In this document: in pieces, positions 22,264 through 34,895 of the stretch
Position numbering within the stretch: position 1 is the first letter of the stretch
How the letters are laid out: every line of letters starts with the position of its first letter
DNA from: Microdochium bolleyi
Lineage: Eukaryota; Ascomycota; Sordariomycetes; Xylariales; Microdochiaceae
Assembly (NCBI GenBank): GCA_001566295.1
Contig: KQ964248.1
Span: 682,001 to 746,000, forward strand
Direction: 5' to 3'
DNA length: 64,000 nucleotides
Notes under the pieces: generated by a model
Database searches by the model: none
What the model saw: only the letters and a program-made list of their open reading frames with translations
What the model was told of the DNA's origin: nothing
Translations under genes and position numbers: made by a program

Positions 22264-24048
22264 TCAGTAAGTGTAGATGTCCTCGCGAAAACTGGGTGCA
22301 TGCTGCACGTTGGAATACTTGATCTCCTCCTCGCCAAAAGTTGCGGCATAGTTCACCTTGATTGGTCGAGTGGAGTAGCTGTCGTAGGCCCCGCCAGGCG
22401 GATCCATACGAGCGGACGAGTTGGCCGCATGGTAAGAAGCTCCCTTGGACGACTTGTGTCTCGGGATGTCTTCGTGGGAGACTTGGCGCGTCGAAGTCTT
22501 GCCAGGGTCCACGGCATAACGGTAGGTCCGCTCGGCGGCTTCGGGGGACCGGTGCTTGCGACTGCTACGATGCCGGCGGCCGCCATCGGAATCATCGTCA
22601 TCAGAGTAGTGCGTTCGTCGCTGTCGAGGAGGGCTCATCTCGCGGGCATACTCGCTCGTGCGAGGATCGATGTACGTCTTCGATCGAGCCATCACCGGCA
22701 CGCCCGGACGGACGGTATACTCGGTGTGAGAACGCGAAGGGTGTGCACGAGCATACTCGGTTGAAGTTGGCATTGTGTGAGCCTTCTGAAGAGGAGGCGG
22801 CACGCCGCGTGAGTACTCTGCTCCAGCGGGGTCTCGCGAAACTCCACGTGTCGTTGACTTCTTGTGGGAAGATGACTTGTCTGGCCGGCGGCTCGAGGAC
22901 TTTGTGGCGGAAGACCGGAGCACCGGTTCTTCCTCATCATCGTACTGAGGCGGCGGTGGCGGCGGAGCGTGCGGCCCTGTGCCAACTGGTGGGGGAGTTG
23001 GGACAGGCGGTACGCCGGCGTGTCGCAAGAAGTGGTCCGTCGCTTGCGGCTTTGACCCGCGAGGGTTCATTGATATCTTGGCCCCGGACCGGCTGAGGTA
23101 GTCGGCAGCAAGCTCCATGGTCTCGGAGTATTTCCTCTCGCGCTCAGAGGTGACCACAGGCTGGCTCTTTTCACGCGTGCCCGACGTCTTTCTCGTGGGT
23201 CGGCGTGGTTCATCGGAGTCGCTGTCCGACGATGACGACGACGACGAGTACGTCGCTGCGGTCGCGAAAGCTGTCTTGGTATAGGACTTCTGTTGCTGAG
23301 TCTTGAACTCAGCATCCTTCTTGCGAACTTGGTCGGCCTTCTTCTTTTGTGCCTTGCGTTCCTTCTCTTCACGTTCCTTCCTCTCTTCCTTCTCCTTCCT
23401 TCTCTCCTTCTCCCTGCGTTCAGCGTCCTTCTTGTCACGCTTCTCCTTCTCCTCTTTCCTCGCCTTCTCTTCACGATCGCGCTTGTCATCTTTCTTGCTC
23501 TTGCGTTCGTACTTGTCGTCACGCTCGTCCCTGGGACTGCGCTTCTCCCAATCTGACTTGGGACCGCGCTCGTAGCTAGCTGTTTTCCTTGGAGGGTGGT
23601 GATCATAGACGGGGATACTGAACTCTTCGTAGGACCGACTCGAGTCAGTGTTGGGCGCATAGGTCTTTGGGGACGGCGAGGCATATGTAGAGCTTCTCGG
23701 CTCTGCCGTGTACACTCGCGCCCCGTTGTAGTACTCGGGCTCCCGCTCACGCCTGGAGGAACGAGGCGGGCCCGGGGAAGATGTAGACATGTTGCTCATC
23801 TCCTTCTGCAACTCGTTAAGCCGGTACATGTCGTCATATTTGCTCTTCTCCTTCTCACTGGAGAGAAGCTCGTATGCCTGTTGTACTCTCTGGAATTCAT
23901 CTTGTTTCTGTTGCTTCAGAAGCGGGTCCTGGATCTTGTCTGGGTGACACTTGAGGATAAGCTTGCGGTAGGCAGTCCGGATCTCGGTGAGCTGGGCGTC
24001 TCTGGAGACTCCCAGAGCCAAGTAGGGATCGGCGGGAAGGGCCAACAT
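22264..24048 (-). CDS. J-domain (DnaJ/Hsp40 class C) protein with basic coiled-coil region
   Basis: Intronless, 594 residues. The J domain occupies about residues 7-72 with the essential HPD triad at 35-37, followed by the helix around AYELLSSEKEKSKYDD. It should stimulate the ATPase of an Hsp70 partner. No Gly/Phe region or zinc-finger repeat follows, so it is class C. Residues of about 170-260 are extremely Lys/Glu/Arg-rich and probably form a long charged helix. The rest is a Ser/Arg/Pro-rich tail with a CPP-like run near residue 360. Basic segments suggest a nuclear or RNA-associated location, by analogy with J proteins of spliceosomes; this is an inference. It converges with Pff1 and has a very long gene-free upstream region. 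Confidence 0.9.
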   Translation of the reverse strand: MLALPADPYLALGVSRDAQLTEIRTAYRKLILKCHPDKIQDPLLKQQKQDEFQRVQQAYELLSSEKEKSKYDDMYRLNELQKEMSNMSTSSPGPPRSSRREREPEYYNGARVYTAEPRSSTYASPSPKTYAPNTDSSRSYEEFSIPVYDHHPPRKTASYERGPKSDWEKRSPRDERDDKYERKSKKDDKRDREEKARKEEKEKRDKKDAERREKERRKEKEERKEREEKERKAQKKKADQVRKKDAEFKTQQQKSYTKTAFATAATYSSSSSSSDSDSDEPRRPTRKTSGTREKSQPVVTSERERKYSETMELAADYLSRSGAKISMNPRGSKPQATDHFLRHAGVPPVPTPPPVGTGPHAPPPPPPQYDDEEEPVLRSSATKSSSRRPDKSSSHKKSTTRGVSRDPAGAEYSRGVPPPLQKAHTMPTSTEYARAHPSRSHTEYTVRPGVPVMARSKTYIDPRTSEYAREMSPPRQRRTHYSDDDDSDGGRRHRSSRKHRSPEAAERTYRYAVDPGKTSTRQVSHEDIPRHKSSKGASYHAANSSARMDPPGGAYDSYSTRPIKVNYAATFGEEEIKYSNVQHAPSFREDIYTY

Positions 24049-27000
24049 TGTGAAAGACCAGCTTCAACGATGAGGAGACCCAGTGGAATCAATCGAGGCT
24101 TGGGGCTTGCCCAAGCGTCTTCGCAAGTGTCAGCCTGGAGGGCAGAGATGTGCTGGCAGGAGAACCGTGGTTGAAGGGTCCGGCGAGGAGCGTCAGGGCT
24201 CTGAAATCGAATTGGCAACCGTCCCCAGAGAGGATAACCAAGGGAACGACCTCAAGTAGGGTGCTGGCCGGGAGGACTCCGAAGGGTCCTTTGAGCAGGC
24301 GGTCCTTTTGAGGAATTACAAAGAGGCTAGGTGATTGATGAAGTGCTGGCAGCAGAACAAAGAGCGGCTTGTTGGGCGGGGCCAGGTTCAGTCAAGAACT
24401 GGCGTTGGGGCGGGCTCGGGATGGCGGAGGGTATCAGCGTCGTCGAGACCGGAGAAGAGGGAGGGCGGAGGCGGCAGCAAGTCGGTCGAGTGGTAGTGTG
24501 GTTGGGTTTGGTGGTTGATGAGGTCACGAAGGACACATGGCCGGGCAAACAAGCGGCGGGAGGGGAAGGGCCTGGGGGGACGAGGCTTGACGTCTCTCTT
24601 AAGGAGAATCAGGCTCGCCAGGCCCGGACAGGACAGGGCAGGGCGGGTTGGGTGGGAGCAGGTGCTCACAAGGGGCGATGGGCATGGGCAGAGCAGAGCA
24701 GAGCAGAGCGGAGGGCGACCGACTCCACTGTGCGCGCCGGGGCCATCGGGCCAGGGATCGCCAGGCGTGGCATGAGCAAGAGGGGCGGGCCCGGGGCTGC
24801 TCGAGCGCTGCTTGGCCCGGTGGCTGGCCGGCTGCAGCGCGTGGGGTGTGCGCCAGTGTGTGAGTGGGCAGTGCTGCACGCACTGGACTGGACAGCGCTG
24901 CACTGCACTGGCTGCCCGTGGAAGCCCGTCGACTCATGCAGCCCCAGAAAGGGCATGTACCTCCGCGCCCAGGAGGACCTGCCCCTGGGTGGCGAAGCGG
25001 CTGTCACGCTGCGTACCCGCGCGGCCAAAGCGACCATCGGCCATTTGACAGGCAGCCTGCCGGGGCCACGACCAAGAGCCCGCTCCATTCTCGACCACGC
25101 GCCCCGCCCGGCCCACGAGGACATCGTCACCAGAGACCAGGCTCGTCACTGTCACAGTCGAGACAATCACGGCCACTCCCCATTGTCGCGAGTCGTATCA
25201 GCTGACTGGCGGCACCTGCTCGCTTTGGATCGATACGAGTCCAGAGCGACGGCTGCGTGGAACAAGGGAACCTCAACGACCGGTCGGTTGCTTACGTGAC
25301 TGGCGGCTGGTTCTTTTCAATCTTCCACGTTAGCACCAGCATGGTCTGGGGCTTCGGGTGGCCTGTCGATCCTGCCCATCCACCTCCGCCGCTTCTTCCT
25401 GCTTCCAATTCCAACAAAGAACCTTTCCCCCATGCCCCTGTGCCTGGACTCGCTCGGCACCACCTTCGCAATGACAGAGCACCCGTCGTGTTGCTTAACT
25501 CAGCACTCTGCGAAGCACAAGACTGCCCACTCCCGTTCACAGCTTGTCACAACTGAGCCATCGGTCAGCAGCAGCAAGAATCGCCACCCCACTGACTCGG
25601 ATAGTGTGCACAAAGTCCATGCGACACGGAGGACGGAGATGGGCGAAGCCGCAAAGCCCGCGACCTCGCTCGCCGTGGCGCCCCTCCGAGCCCAGACGCC
25701 AGGCGACCCGATGACCCTGGCTTGTACCCCATATCTGCACAACTGACGAGCCACTCGACGACAAGAGGCACGGGCACTTCAGCTGCGGCATCCCGAGGAC
25801 TGGCTCGGATGCATGGAAGCTCAACACTGCACAGCGTCGTGCCTTCGGGCGCACACGGCGTCCCCGTGGAGACAGTCCCAGGCTCGTGAGATGTGGTCGT
25901 GCCATGTCGCATCGTGCTCCGTCCGCTCTGTGTCCCACTCCGTATAGATCCAAGCGACATCACTAAATGGCGACTCTGAGCCGGAACATTGCCGTTCGAG
26001 AGATACGAATCCCTCTCCCCAGGGCTGTCTCGCCAGTCATGTCTCCTGCTACATCGCAATGCCAAACTTGGTACATCTACATTCACTAACGCACATGTAT
26101 GGAGCCTTGGCCCAGGACTTCGCCTCGCCTGATCTGAGTTTCCCGGAATAGTGGTTCGGCATCAGCTGCCCCAGTTCGTTGTCTGGTCACTCGTCCTCAT
26201 CCTCACTCGACCTTGGCTGCACAACCTTGTCATTGTTGTTGTTTATCGCCAGGAACCGGCTGCTCCCGAAATGTCGGTCGGGCTGTCAACTGGGCGACGA
26301 CGCCCTGTTTGCAGCCTGTGTGGATCATGTTACAGCAATGCCTCAGCGCTCGTGATGGGTTCAGTTCTTCAAACCGGCGGTGAGCTGCATCTATGGAATC
26401 CAGCGGGGCTCTGCGGCACCCGGCCCCTCGGTCGCTCGCACGACTGATTCAACAATGGCATTGTCGCTCTCGAGCCTTGGGCTTGCTGCAAATCGCCTCT
26501 TGACTAATATTTCTGGACCCTGCGGTGGAAAATCTGACTTCACTGTCTGTCCTCAAAGACTGCGGGTGACCTAGCCTCGCTAGCCCCTTGCCTGCCCATC
26601 TCGCCTTGTTAGCTGACAATAGTCATACTTAATAGCCCAGCTTATCGACTCAGGGCTCTCGGCAGCTTGAATCTTTGCGCGGGCAAGAACGCCCCGACCA
26701 TGACTAACAGGGCGATAAACTCGGCGATCACCACAGCTCAAGCACTTTCCGCCACCGATGTGCAAGGTACACCCGAATGGATCTGGAGGCGAACTCGTCG
26801 ATTTTTTCAGAAAACCTGTCAAGCACACCCTTCCAATGCTGCTAATTTGGCCATGCTGTTTCTTTCGGCGCGAGGGGCAAAGCACTGCCAGCCCCGATCC
26901 ACCCGAGAACCCCAGGCCAGAACGGTATGAAGAGGCATCATCCCCGCGCCCAGGACCGCCAAGCGGCTGAAGACCACGCGGCGTCCACGAAACGGCTCGA

Positions 27001-30000
27001 CAACACCACAAGTCTGGGTTTAGCGTAAGCGGCGGAGTAATTAGCAAACAAAATACTCAGCCCTGGTGAACCCATCAGATACTCCTCCGGTCTAGCTTTC
27101 CATTGGATTTGCCAGCCTTGAGGTGTGGGGCGTTCTAAGTACCGGTGCGACCCAGCTCAACAGGGCAGCATCGTGAGGCAGCCGGCACTGCTGTAACTAC
27201 GGCCTCACGAACATTCCCTCGCCCTTGTAATGTCGGCTTTATGGGGTTCGAGCCTTCTTTTTGCCTGATGCATTCTTTGGCACTGTACCAATGACACCTT
27301 CGAGAGTTGGTCGTGAGCTGAGTTGAGGCGCCGAGATCATCTCAACGCGTCTTTGTCAGCAACCAGTTGATGTCATCACATTTCGGCTCTCGACCCAGTC
27401 CCTGCGAAACCGGTTTATCTCTTGCAAACGCAGCAAATGCAACGGTAAGCGAAGCGGCATCTTTCCGCAAGTCGCCTTGGCTCGCTGCAACGACACTACC
27501 TGTTACTTCGCACGACACGCAGCGGCTTTGCCTCAGTCGTCTCGAGCTGTACTTCGTAGTAGACATTAAGTCGCGAATGGCGGCAACTGTGACGAAAAAG
27601 CTTCCCGCAGTCGTGAGCCCTGATTGAGCAAGCTTCGCTCCGCTCTAGCTCCATCGGCTCGCGCCAAAGACGGAGCCAGGAGGGTGCTACCGAGCTGCTG
27701 AGTCTATGCACGATTGGTCCGGACCGCCTCATCTCTTTGGGCACAAACGACGTCAAGGCACCAGAAAATGACATTGGTGTATGTCTATCGCGGAATAGAT
27801 CATAGTATCATCAAAGACGCCAACGTAGAGTCCGATGCCAGATGATGTCAATCTAGAGCCGCTCTGACACCGACAAAGAAGCACACGCATTCTGAAGCCT
27901 ACTTTGTGAGGGGTTCGCACGCCTTCTCTTCCCCACTTCGACGATAGGCGGGGGAGGCCCATGCTCAGAAAGCTCGGCGTTTTGTCCTGAACCTCGAGAG
28001 TCAGGCCATACAACGCGTCGAGCGTGCAAGAAACGGCAGCACGATCGTTGAGCCCTGCATCTTTGTCGCTGCTTCGTGGGTCTCAAGTCAAGGACCAGAA
28101 GCCATGTTTCAACTACGTTTCCATGGTGATGAAGCCGAAACGTGGACGAGGGCATCAACGCGGTTGACAACCCCGACATTGACAACAAGCGGTGTAGCTT
28201 TCAGGTGGTTCTCCGTATCACGATCTGGTACCTTTGGCAGGGATTTGAAGTGAAGACCATTGATTCGACAATCGATTGCTTCAGAACCCACGAGCTACTC
28301 GAGACCCCAGTGCTGGTTGGCCCATGGAGAATGTTGCTGCATCCTCACGTCCTCCTGCAGCCAGCTAGCTACCACCCACATCCGAGGCAAGCAATCAGGA
28401 AGGAGTCCTCTAATGTGGCTCACTCCACAAGCCCGGCACCATCAAACAGGCTGGTTGAGGTGCCACCTCCGACCAAGCTACTACAGAATTACCCACACCT
28501 GTCTGCAAAACGGGAAGACCTGAGGCCGACAGAACTCGGACGCTACGAGTCGGGGTACAAAGGTAGAAGCCCAGGGCTGGTGGCAGCGACAAGGCCACCC
28601 GATGCTGGTAACGTGGTCTTGCTCCGATGCGACCAAAGAGGACTGCAGCCATCGACTACGCTGCATGTGCGCTACGTCCATTGCATGACTTGTCGCATGC
28701 AGGTTGTTGTTGGAGGCGCGGGTCAGGGGTCAAAGTTCGACTTTCTCCTTTGAGTGCGCAGCAGGGGCCACAGCCGGTCGAATAACTCCAGTAGCCACCG
28801 TTCTGGACACCATCTCAGGAATACCCAGCTATCACGATCCAGTCCTGGCTTCTGGCTGATGGCGAGATCTTTCATTCAATGCAGATCCTACGACTCCGTG
28901 TCATTTCTTGCCCCTGAACTCCTGAGCGAGCCTAGTCGTCTCTGTCGTTGCCCAGAGTTCAGCGCCGTCGCTAAATCAACACGGGAGGCGCAGAAGCGAA
29001 CGACACACAGGCAACCAGCCGGCGGAGAAAAACTACAATAGCCAAGCCACGGGACTTAAAAAAACCCCAGCAGGGGACAGCTTGTTGGCACGAAGCTAAG
29101 GCATTAGCAGATCTCTAGCGGAGGTCACTAGCATTGATTCAGACAACCTCGTGGATCGCGAGCTAGCGTTGCCGACTGCTCAGACTTTTAGCTTGTCAGC
29201 CGGCCTCCTTTTTGGCTGTAGTAGACGGGACGAGGAAAAGTGACCGCTGCGATCGCCAGTTGTGACATATATCAGGCTGTCGATGGCGACGACCTGCCAT
29301 GCGACAATCCACCGCCGCCAGTCGTCCTGTTCATCCTGGCAGCTATGACAGCAGCATGGTAAAATCAGTTGTCTGTGGCAGATCATCGTTGACAGCATTG
29401 TCTCAAGCGCGGCCAGTGTCAGCAGCTCGGACAGTTGAGGGCGGCAAGATCGCTGTGCGCCGATTACTCTTGCCCAATGGCGCCATGAACCTGGCAGATG
29501 ATCCCCCAGCCATCTTGTCAGAGCGTGGGGTTCTCGGCTGGCAATCAGATGACCCAACGTGGCACCACAGTCAGCAGCCCTTCTCCCCATCGGCTCAGTG
29601 GTACAGACTTCACTCTCGAGTACTCTGCCTCAGCATTCGCCCGCCTCGAAGGTCCTTACAAGGGATGACTGGAGAATGTGACCGAGAATAGGGCCCCTGG
29701 CTGACATGTCAGCCAGGCATATCCATGGCCCGACAACTCTAGATCTCAGATGGATGATCACCCACTGTGACCTAATAACAGCCACTATTACCCCGCCACG
29801 CGCGACAAGGACGAGACGGTGCAGTCCAGGCGTATGCCCGCCTTGCGTCCTTTCCTATTTGAAGCCGCGATGCTGGCCTGCCCCGCAGCCATGTCGCCCA
29901 GATCAGACACGTCAGGGTCAGTCCTTGCCCATCCGACGCAAGCCTGTCCTTGTCCAGGGACTATCCGTGTGCATAACTGTCCTGCATCAGCGGTGAGATC

Positions 30001-30900
30001 GGGCTTGCGCATGGCAATGCCCCTCCTTCCCCGCCGGGCAGCAGGAACCGATTGTGCAGCCTGCGACCTGGTGTGCAGATCAGAAAACCGGCGTCTTGTA
30101 GATGCTCCGATGTGGAAGAGTCGCCCGTGCCGCCTCAAGAGCACGCCGGAATGGCTGTAGGGCGATGAGGCCACAGTTGTGTGCGCCAGCATACCTCTCC
30201 CCTTGGCGGTAAAACCCTTGAGGATCAACGCCGCACACTGCTGACCTTCCTCGAATAGCAACACTGCGCCTCGAGAAGAGCACTTGTAAGTGGACTCGAC
30301 CAGGGGGCCCTCTCTCGTGCACTCTTGCTGCGGCCAAACCCGTCTCACGTAGGCTTCTTTGCTGTCTGATCTCTCGTCTCGGCTCCGTGCATATTGGTCC
30401 CAGCTCAGCCTGAAGAGTCCTCCCCCGCGGCGGGTGCCATTGGCGGGCTGCTCCCGCGTCCAGAGAAAAAGAGTGGGCGGCGCAGAGACGCAGGACAAAG
30501 TGTCAACTCGTCACAGGCGCGGGTCAGATGGGGGGCAGCTTCCTGTTGGCCGAGCGGCTCGTGCAGAATGTAGCTGCCTGCCTGCTTGCTGCAGGTGCAC
30601 GAGAGAGGGAACACCACGGTCGAACCTGTTGGCTGATGAGAGAGGGAGGACCCTACCGAGTAAGCTTCTTCTTCCAGATCCATGCTGTATCCGCCAATGG
30701 TCTTTTCGCCTTTGTCCTCCCCGGCATCACTCGCCATCAGCCAGTCACGGCCAGCCACTTCGCGCTCTGCCCGGCGATTGGCTGCGGCGGGGAGTGGTCC
30801 TGCATCACCCGCCTGCGATGCGAATGGCTGCGTATGGGCTGGTTTTCTCGTCGTCGTGCACCTCCGGATCCAGTCAGCGGTGCGCAGCAAAGCGTCCCAT

Positions 30901-30940
30901 GCAGCAGCAGCAGCAGCAGCACCACCACCACCACCACCAG
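30901..30940. repeat. Compound triplet tract (GCA)n followed by (ACC)n
   Basis: About six and a half GCA units are followed directly by about six ACC units. Open frames over it read as homopolymer Gln/His or Gly/Ala runs and are not supported as genes. Confidence 0.95.
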
Positions 30941-31026
30941 TACATTGTCTGTCCTTGGGGGTAACACGACGGAGGGTGGAATCAATCACAGGAAAGCCTG
31001 GTAAATTCTCATTGGCTGGCTGGCAG

Positions 31027-31085
31027 ACTGTGTGCGTGTGTGAACATGTGTGTGTGTGTGAGTGTGGATGTGAGTGTGGATGTGC
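31027..31085. repeat. Imperfect TG/GT dinucleotide-rich tract
   Basis: Alternating TG units with interruptions (GCG, AACA, AG, GATG) extend for about 59 nt. The minus strand reads as CA repeats. It is a microsatellite with no coding support. Confidence 0.9.
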
Positions 31086-33189
31086 TTGCTCACGCAGCCG
31101 CTTCGTTGTAGGTTGTATAATACCACACACCAATTGGGCGCGCATCCCCATCCGTCCTTGGCTTTGGGCATGTACGGCCATCCGCCGTCACGGGTCCCCA
31201 CGCTGGGAGGGGGCGGGGCAGAGCAGATCGAAGATCTCGGCAGTTGTGATGTGAGCATCTGCTGTTCATGCTCTCTGGTCTTTCGAGATCCGGGTCGTCC
31301 GGTCTTGCACGAGAGCGATGATTGAGATGATGTATTGTGGTGTCTCTCGGGGCCCGGGATCTTGTGGAGGAGGTAAGGTAGAGACGGTGTGTGAGAGAAG
31401 AGAGGAGCTGGGCGAAACAACCGCCCGACATCCCCCACCGAATACTCTCGCTCCTGCTTACTACGGTGCGAAGAGGCTGCACCCCGTTTGGGGCAAGGCA
31501 TGGCGACAGTGTGCAACAATTGGATGTTCTGGCACGATCATGGCCAGTGGTCTAGGTAACTCGCTGTGAGGTGTATGTTATCTTGGCGTGGAGGCGTAGG
31601 ACGCTCCTGCTCGGTACTGCAAATATCGTACATATACTGCGAGCATATGCGCGTGGGCGCGGCTTCTTCACACCTGTGCCTGCTAAGTCCTAGAACACGG
31701 TCTGGTCTGGGAAACAGAAGAATTCCCGCGTTGATTCTTGCTTGGAGGAATAAGACTTGGGTTGATGTGGTTCTAATTCATACGAGACAGTCACGGGGGT
31801 CTCGCTTGCTGGCGCGAGTGTCCATACCCTCCTCAGGCACTCCGTGAATGGAAGCCTCTCTCTCCCATACACACTCTATCTCACCCTCTCCCTCTCTAGC
31901 TTTCGTGACAATACATGGGACGACACAAGACGGCTATGGTCGAAGCTATCTGATTTGGGTCTCCTGAGTCCTCCGTCGTCTCTGGGGATATGTTGAGACT
32001 GATTGATGTCTCTGCATGTTTGTTGCCCTTGCTCGCGAAAGTGCCGGCCACGGGCATGTTTCAATGGGTATAGCACGAGCGGCTCTACATCATACAGGAT
32101 GCGTGGGGTGTGGCCCCGAGTCTTTTTCAGACCTATTTATCCTATGCTTGGGCTTTGGCCACAGACGGACGATAAGACAGGCGACAGTCAGAAGAAGGCT
32201 GCTCTCTTTCAACCTGTTGTGTCTCCGCTTTGGAAAACGTACAGCAGTACTTTCGGAGTGAAAATATCATTCATGCAAGATATTTGTGTTTGCGTATACG
32301 GTTAACTCCTTGAGCGTGGTCACAAAAAGCCGTGACTGCTACAGGAAGATGAAACTGCTTGAGCATGAATACTCGGAGACGTTTTCTAGCCCGTCATGAG
32401 TGTATCGTGTCTAGCCATGTTCGAACAAAACCAACTAGAGGCACTATCCTGGCAACATGACTTTACAGGAGAGTCCTATGTCGAGTCCCAGTCCCTATGC
32501 CTTCCAAGATAAGAACGGTTGACAAGAGACACGAGTAGCCGTCTCGGGCCTCCTGTCCAGAATGAAACAGCTTGTTGGTAGTCGATCGAGAGTGGGTTGT
32601 CGATTTGGCCGACTCCCGATGTAAATTTCCACGTGCTGAAACAATTGATACGAAATACCAATCACAGTAAAGACCCCTTCACGTTTCCGAGAGTGGTACA
32701 TGCGATTCGAGCCGTGGCTTCTGCTATAGTGGACCAGATCGGAAGGGCATGAACGCAAGAGAAGAGCTAGAGCTCTGATCAATGACTAGCCAATAAGTGC
32801 GTGCTCGGCCAATATTCGTGTACTCAACCCGTCGATTCTCAGAATGAGCTTGCAGTGCAGCGTGGCTCACTCCTGCTCGGCGCATCACTTATTCGTGACC
32901 AAATAAGCTTCGTAATGCAATTGTGTTGCCTCGAGGTAAGCTGCGAATTGCCTGAGTCGACCTTCACAAAGCGACACCGGACCAGTGGCCTTGAGGACGT
33001 ACTAAATCGCGGGTATAGCACCAGGGGCAGGCAGAGCGCTCAAATTCGCGAGGTAGGCAGTGCAGCATATTGACACAGCAAGTAAGTCCTCGTTGATAGG
33101 GCAGCTGCCGGTAGTCGATCTCCGAAGCGGGCCCTCGATTCTCATGAATGGCGATAGTGCGAAGATGGAATATCCAACGTGGACACCGT

Positions 33190-34895
33190 TCATATGGCGT
33201 CCATGGATGCTCTGGTCGCGAGCTGCTCGTTCTTGTTGCCGAGCTTGGAAATCTGCAGGAATGCATCTACGCCATAGCCTTCAAGACTGTGCAGCTCGAG
33301 CCCGCCAGCCCAGTACTCGGCATATACACGACTCAAGGGGAGGCCCATGCCGAGACGCAGATTCGGTGAGCGTGTGGACAAAGACGCGAGCGAGTTGTTC
33401 GTCTGCCCCTCCCCATCCTGCAGGCCACTGAAGTTGCCATCGACGCGCAGCTCTTGCAAAGTCGTGGCCAGCAGCGGCACCTGATTCAGGTGCTCGAGGC
33501 GCTGGTCCTTCCGCGGCCCTTTACCAAAGGACCACAAGTAAGGCAGGATGTCCCGAGGTATGCCACCACCTTGATCGGATATGCGGATGATGACGTGCTG
33601 TTGAGCCTCGCAGAGTGTGACTTCGATCGGGGGTGGTCTCAAGCTGGGATCCTTGCTCTTCTTCGCGTGATTGTCAATCACAGCCTGGACCGAATTCCGG
33701 AGCAGCTCGCCAATGATGTACTGAAGGTGGCTCAGGATGTAAGGGAATGTGGCGTCCAGATGCCCGTCAACCTTGATCTCGGGAATGTGCACGTTCGGCC
33801 CGTTGACGGACCGAGCTAGTTCTTGGACGGCCTTGCCGCAGCCCTCGACTACGTCCTTTGCCACACATTTGAGGAAGATCTCGCCGATATAGTCGGCCTC
33901 GGCGACTTTGGATCCGGGAGAGAACCAATCCGAGTTGAAGGTCTCTGTCAAGGACAGATGTTGTTCGGCAATGACTCGACGTGATATTCTCTGCAAGTGG
34001 TTGGCTCTGTTAGTCGGTGCGTATTCAGGAAGGGTGTCCAACGAAAGAAGACTGCTTCCACACGTGTACTCACCGACCGGAGGATTGTGTTCATGAACTT
34101 GTCCAGCTCGTCGGCGGGCATGAGTCCACTGCACTCCAGCATCCCCATGGTGAGCTTCGGTATCACGCTCAGATGCCCTCGCAGCAACTGCCCCAGCTGC
34201 TCGCAGAAGCGCTCGTTGTCCTCGAGGGTCTTGATCTCCCTGGTGCGTCGCAGCGTGTCGAATGCCGAGTAGTAGAGCTCGTAGACGTCGCTAACGTGCG
34301 GGTTCGTGACAACGACATACGGCAGTCGCTGCATGTCTCGGAGTCGATGTGCGATACTTTCAAGAGGTCGCAGTCAGCTATACTGCAGTGAGCCAGACAA
34401 AGAGAGCAGCCAGCAGTGCTTCATACCGTGTTGGAAGTTCTGTCCGTACGTAGTTTGCAGAGCTGAGGAGGCGAGACTCGGACAAGGAGCGGCCAAACAC
34501 CATCAACTGCCTCAAACTAATCGGCCGGGCCTCTTTGGCCACCCATCTGCACGAGCGAAGCCGCAGAGGTTAGCATTCTGTACATATGGGAAGCTGTCCG
34601 AACGCCCCCAAGGGAGCTCTCGCTATGGTTCCGCGAGGGGAGGGCTACGATCTTACTCGTCTAACACCTGGACTGGTCGCCATTTGGTCGCTTGCCCATG
34701 GGACCACCTCTGGTTTGGAGCTGCTGAGCCAGGTGCAGAGCTTCGTGATACCTCAGCTGTTGTGGTCGTGCCTGGATTCTCCCGGGCTGGAGTCGCTGGG
34801 GACAAGCTGGAGTATAGTGACCTGCCCGCCGAGACGAGAGGAGACCTCAGCGCACGGGTGGTCCTGTTGACATTGCGCGTCACGAGGGACGACAT
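33190..34895 (-). CDS. Mitochondrial protein kinase, PDK/BCKDK family
   Basis: Four exons (34895-34657, 34546-34427, 34356-34074, 33990-33190) give 480 residues. The N-terminus, MSSLVTRNVNRTTRALRS, is Arg/Ser-rich without acidic residues, as expected for a mitochondrial presequence. The regulatory helical bundle contains RPISLRQLMVFGR, ANYVRTELPTR and RLPYVVVTNPHVSDVYELYY, hallmarks of pyruvate and branched-chain ketoacid dehydrogenase kinases. The GHKL ATP-binding fold shows the N box ELLRNSVQAVIDNH, the G1 motif DQGGGIP and the G2 motif GMGLPLSR. In the matrix the enzyme would phosphorylate the E1alpha subunit of a ketoacid dehydrogenase complex and switch it off. PDH versus BCKDH specificity (yeast Pkp1 or Pkp2 type) cannot be decided by eye. 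The start ATG is the first in frame. Confidence 0.93.

Larger units (their letters stand above)
24049..33189. other. Nine-kilobase gene-poor region
   Basis: This stretch lies between the start of the J-protein gene and the stop of the mitochondrial kinase gene, both on the minus strand. Six-frame reading shows only overlapping open frames of up to about 320 codons with random-looking, low-complexity translations and no in-phase splice extensions. It contains a (GCAGA)n tract (24690-24711), a CAG-then-ACC triplet tract (30901-30940) and a TG-rich tract (31027-31085). No transposase, reverse transcriptase or terminal repeats were recognised. It may hold long regulatory sequence, non-coding transcripts or decayed repeats. 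Confidence 0.5.

Noticed and set aside
24331..25299. 322-codon plus-strand ORF in the gene-poor region
   Set aside because: The translation is a Gly/Arg/Ala mixture from GC-rich repeats (GCAGA units), with no domain and no splice-supported extension.
27240..27265. GGTTCGAGCC followed by a T-run, resembling a tRNA B box and Pol III terminator
   Set aside because: No A box at the right distance and no acceptor, anticodon or T-arm pairing can be drawn.
30405..31181. 258-codon minus-strand ORF containing Ala, Gly and His/Thr runs
   Set aside because: The runs come from the triplet and TG microsatellites; there is no recognised domain and the outer parts look random.
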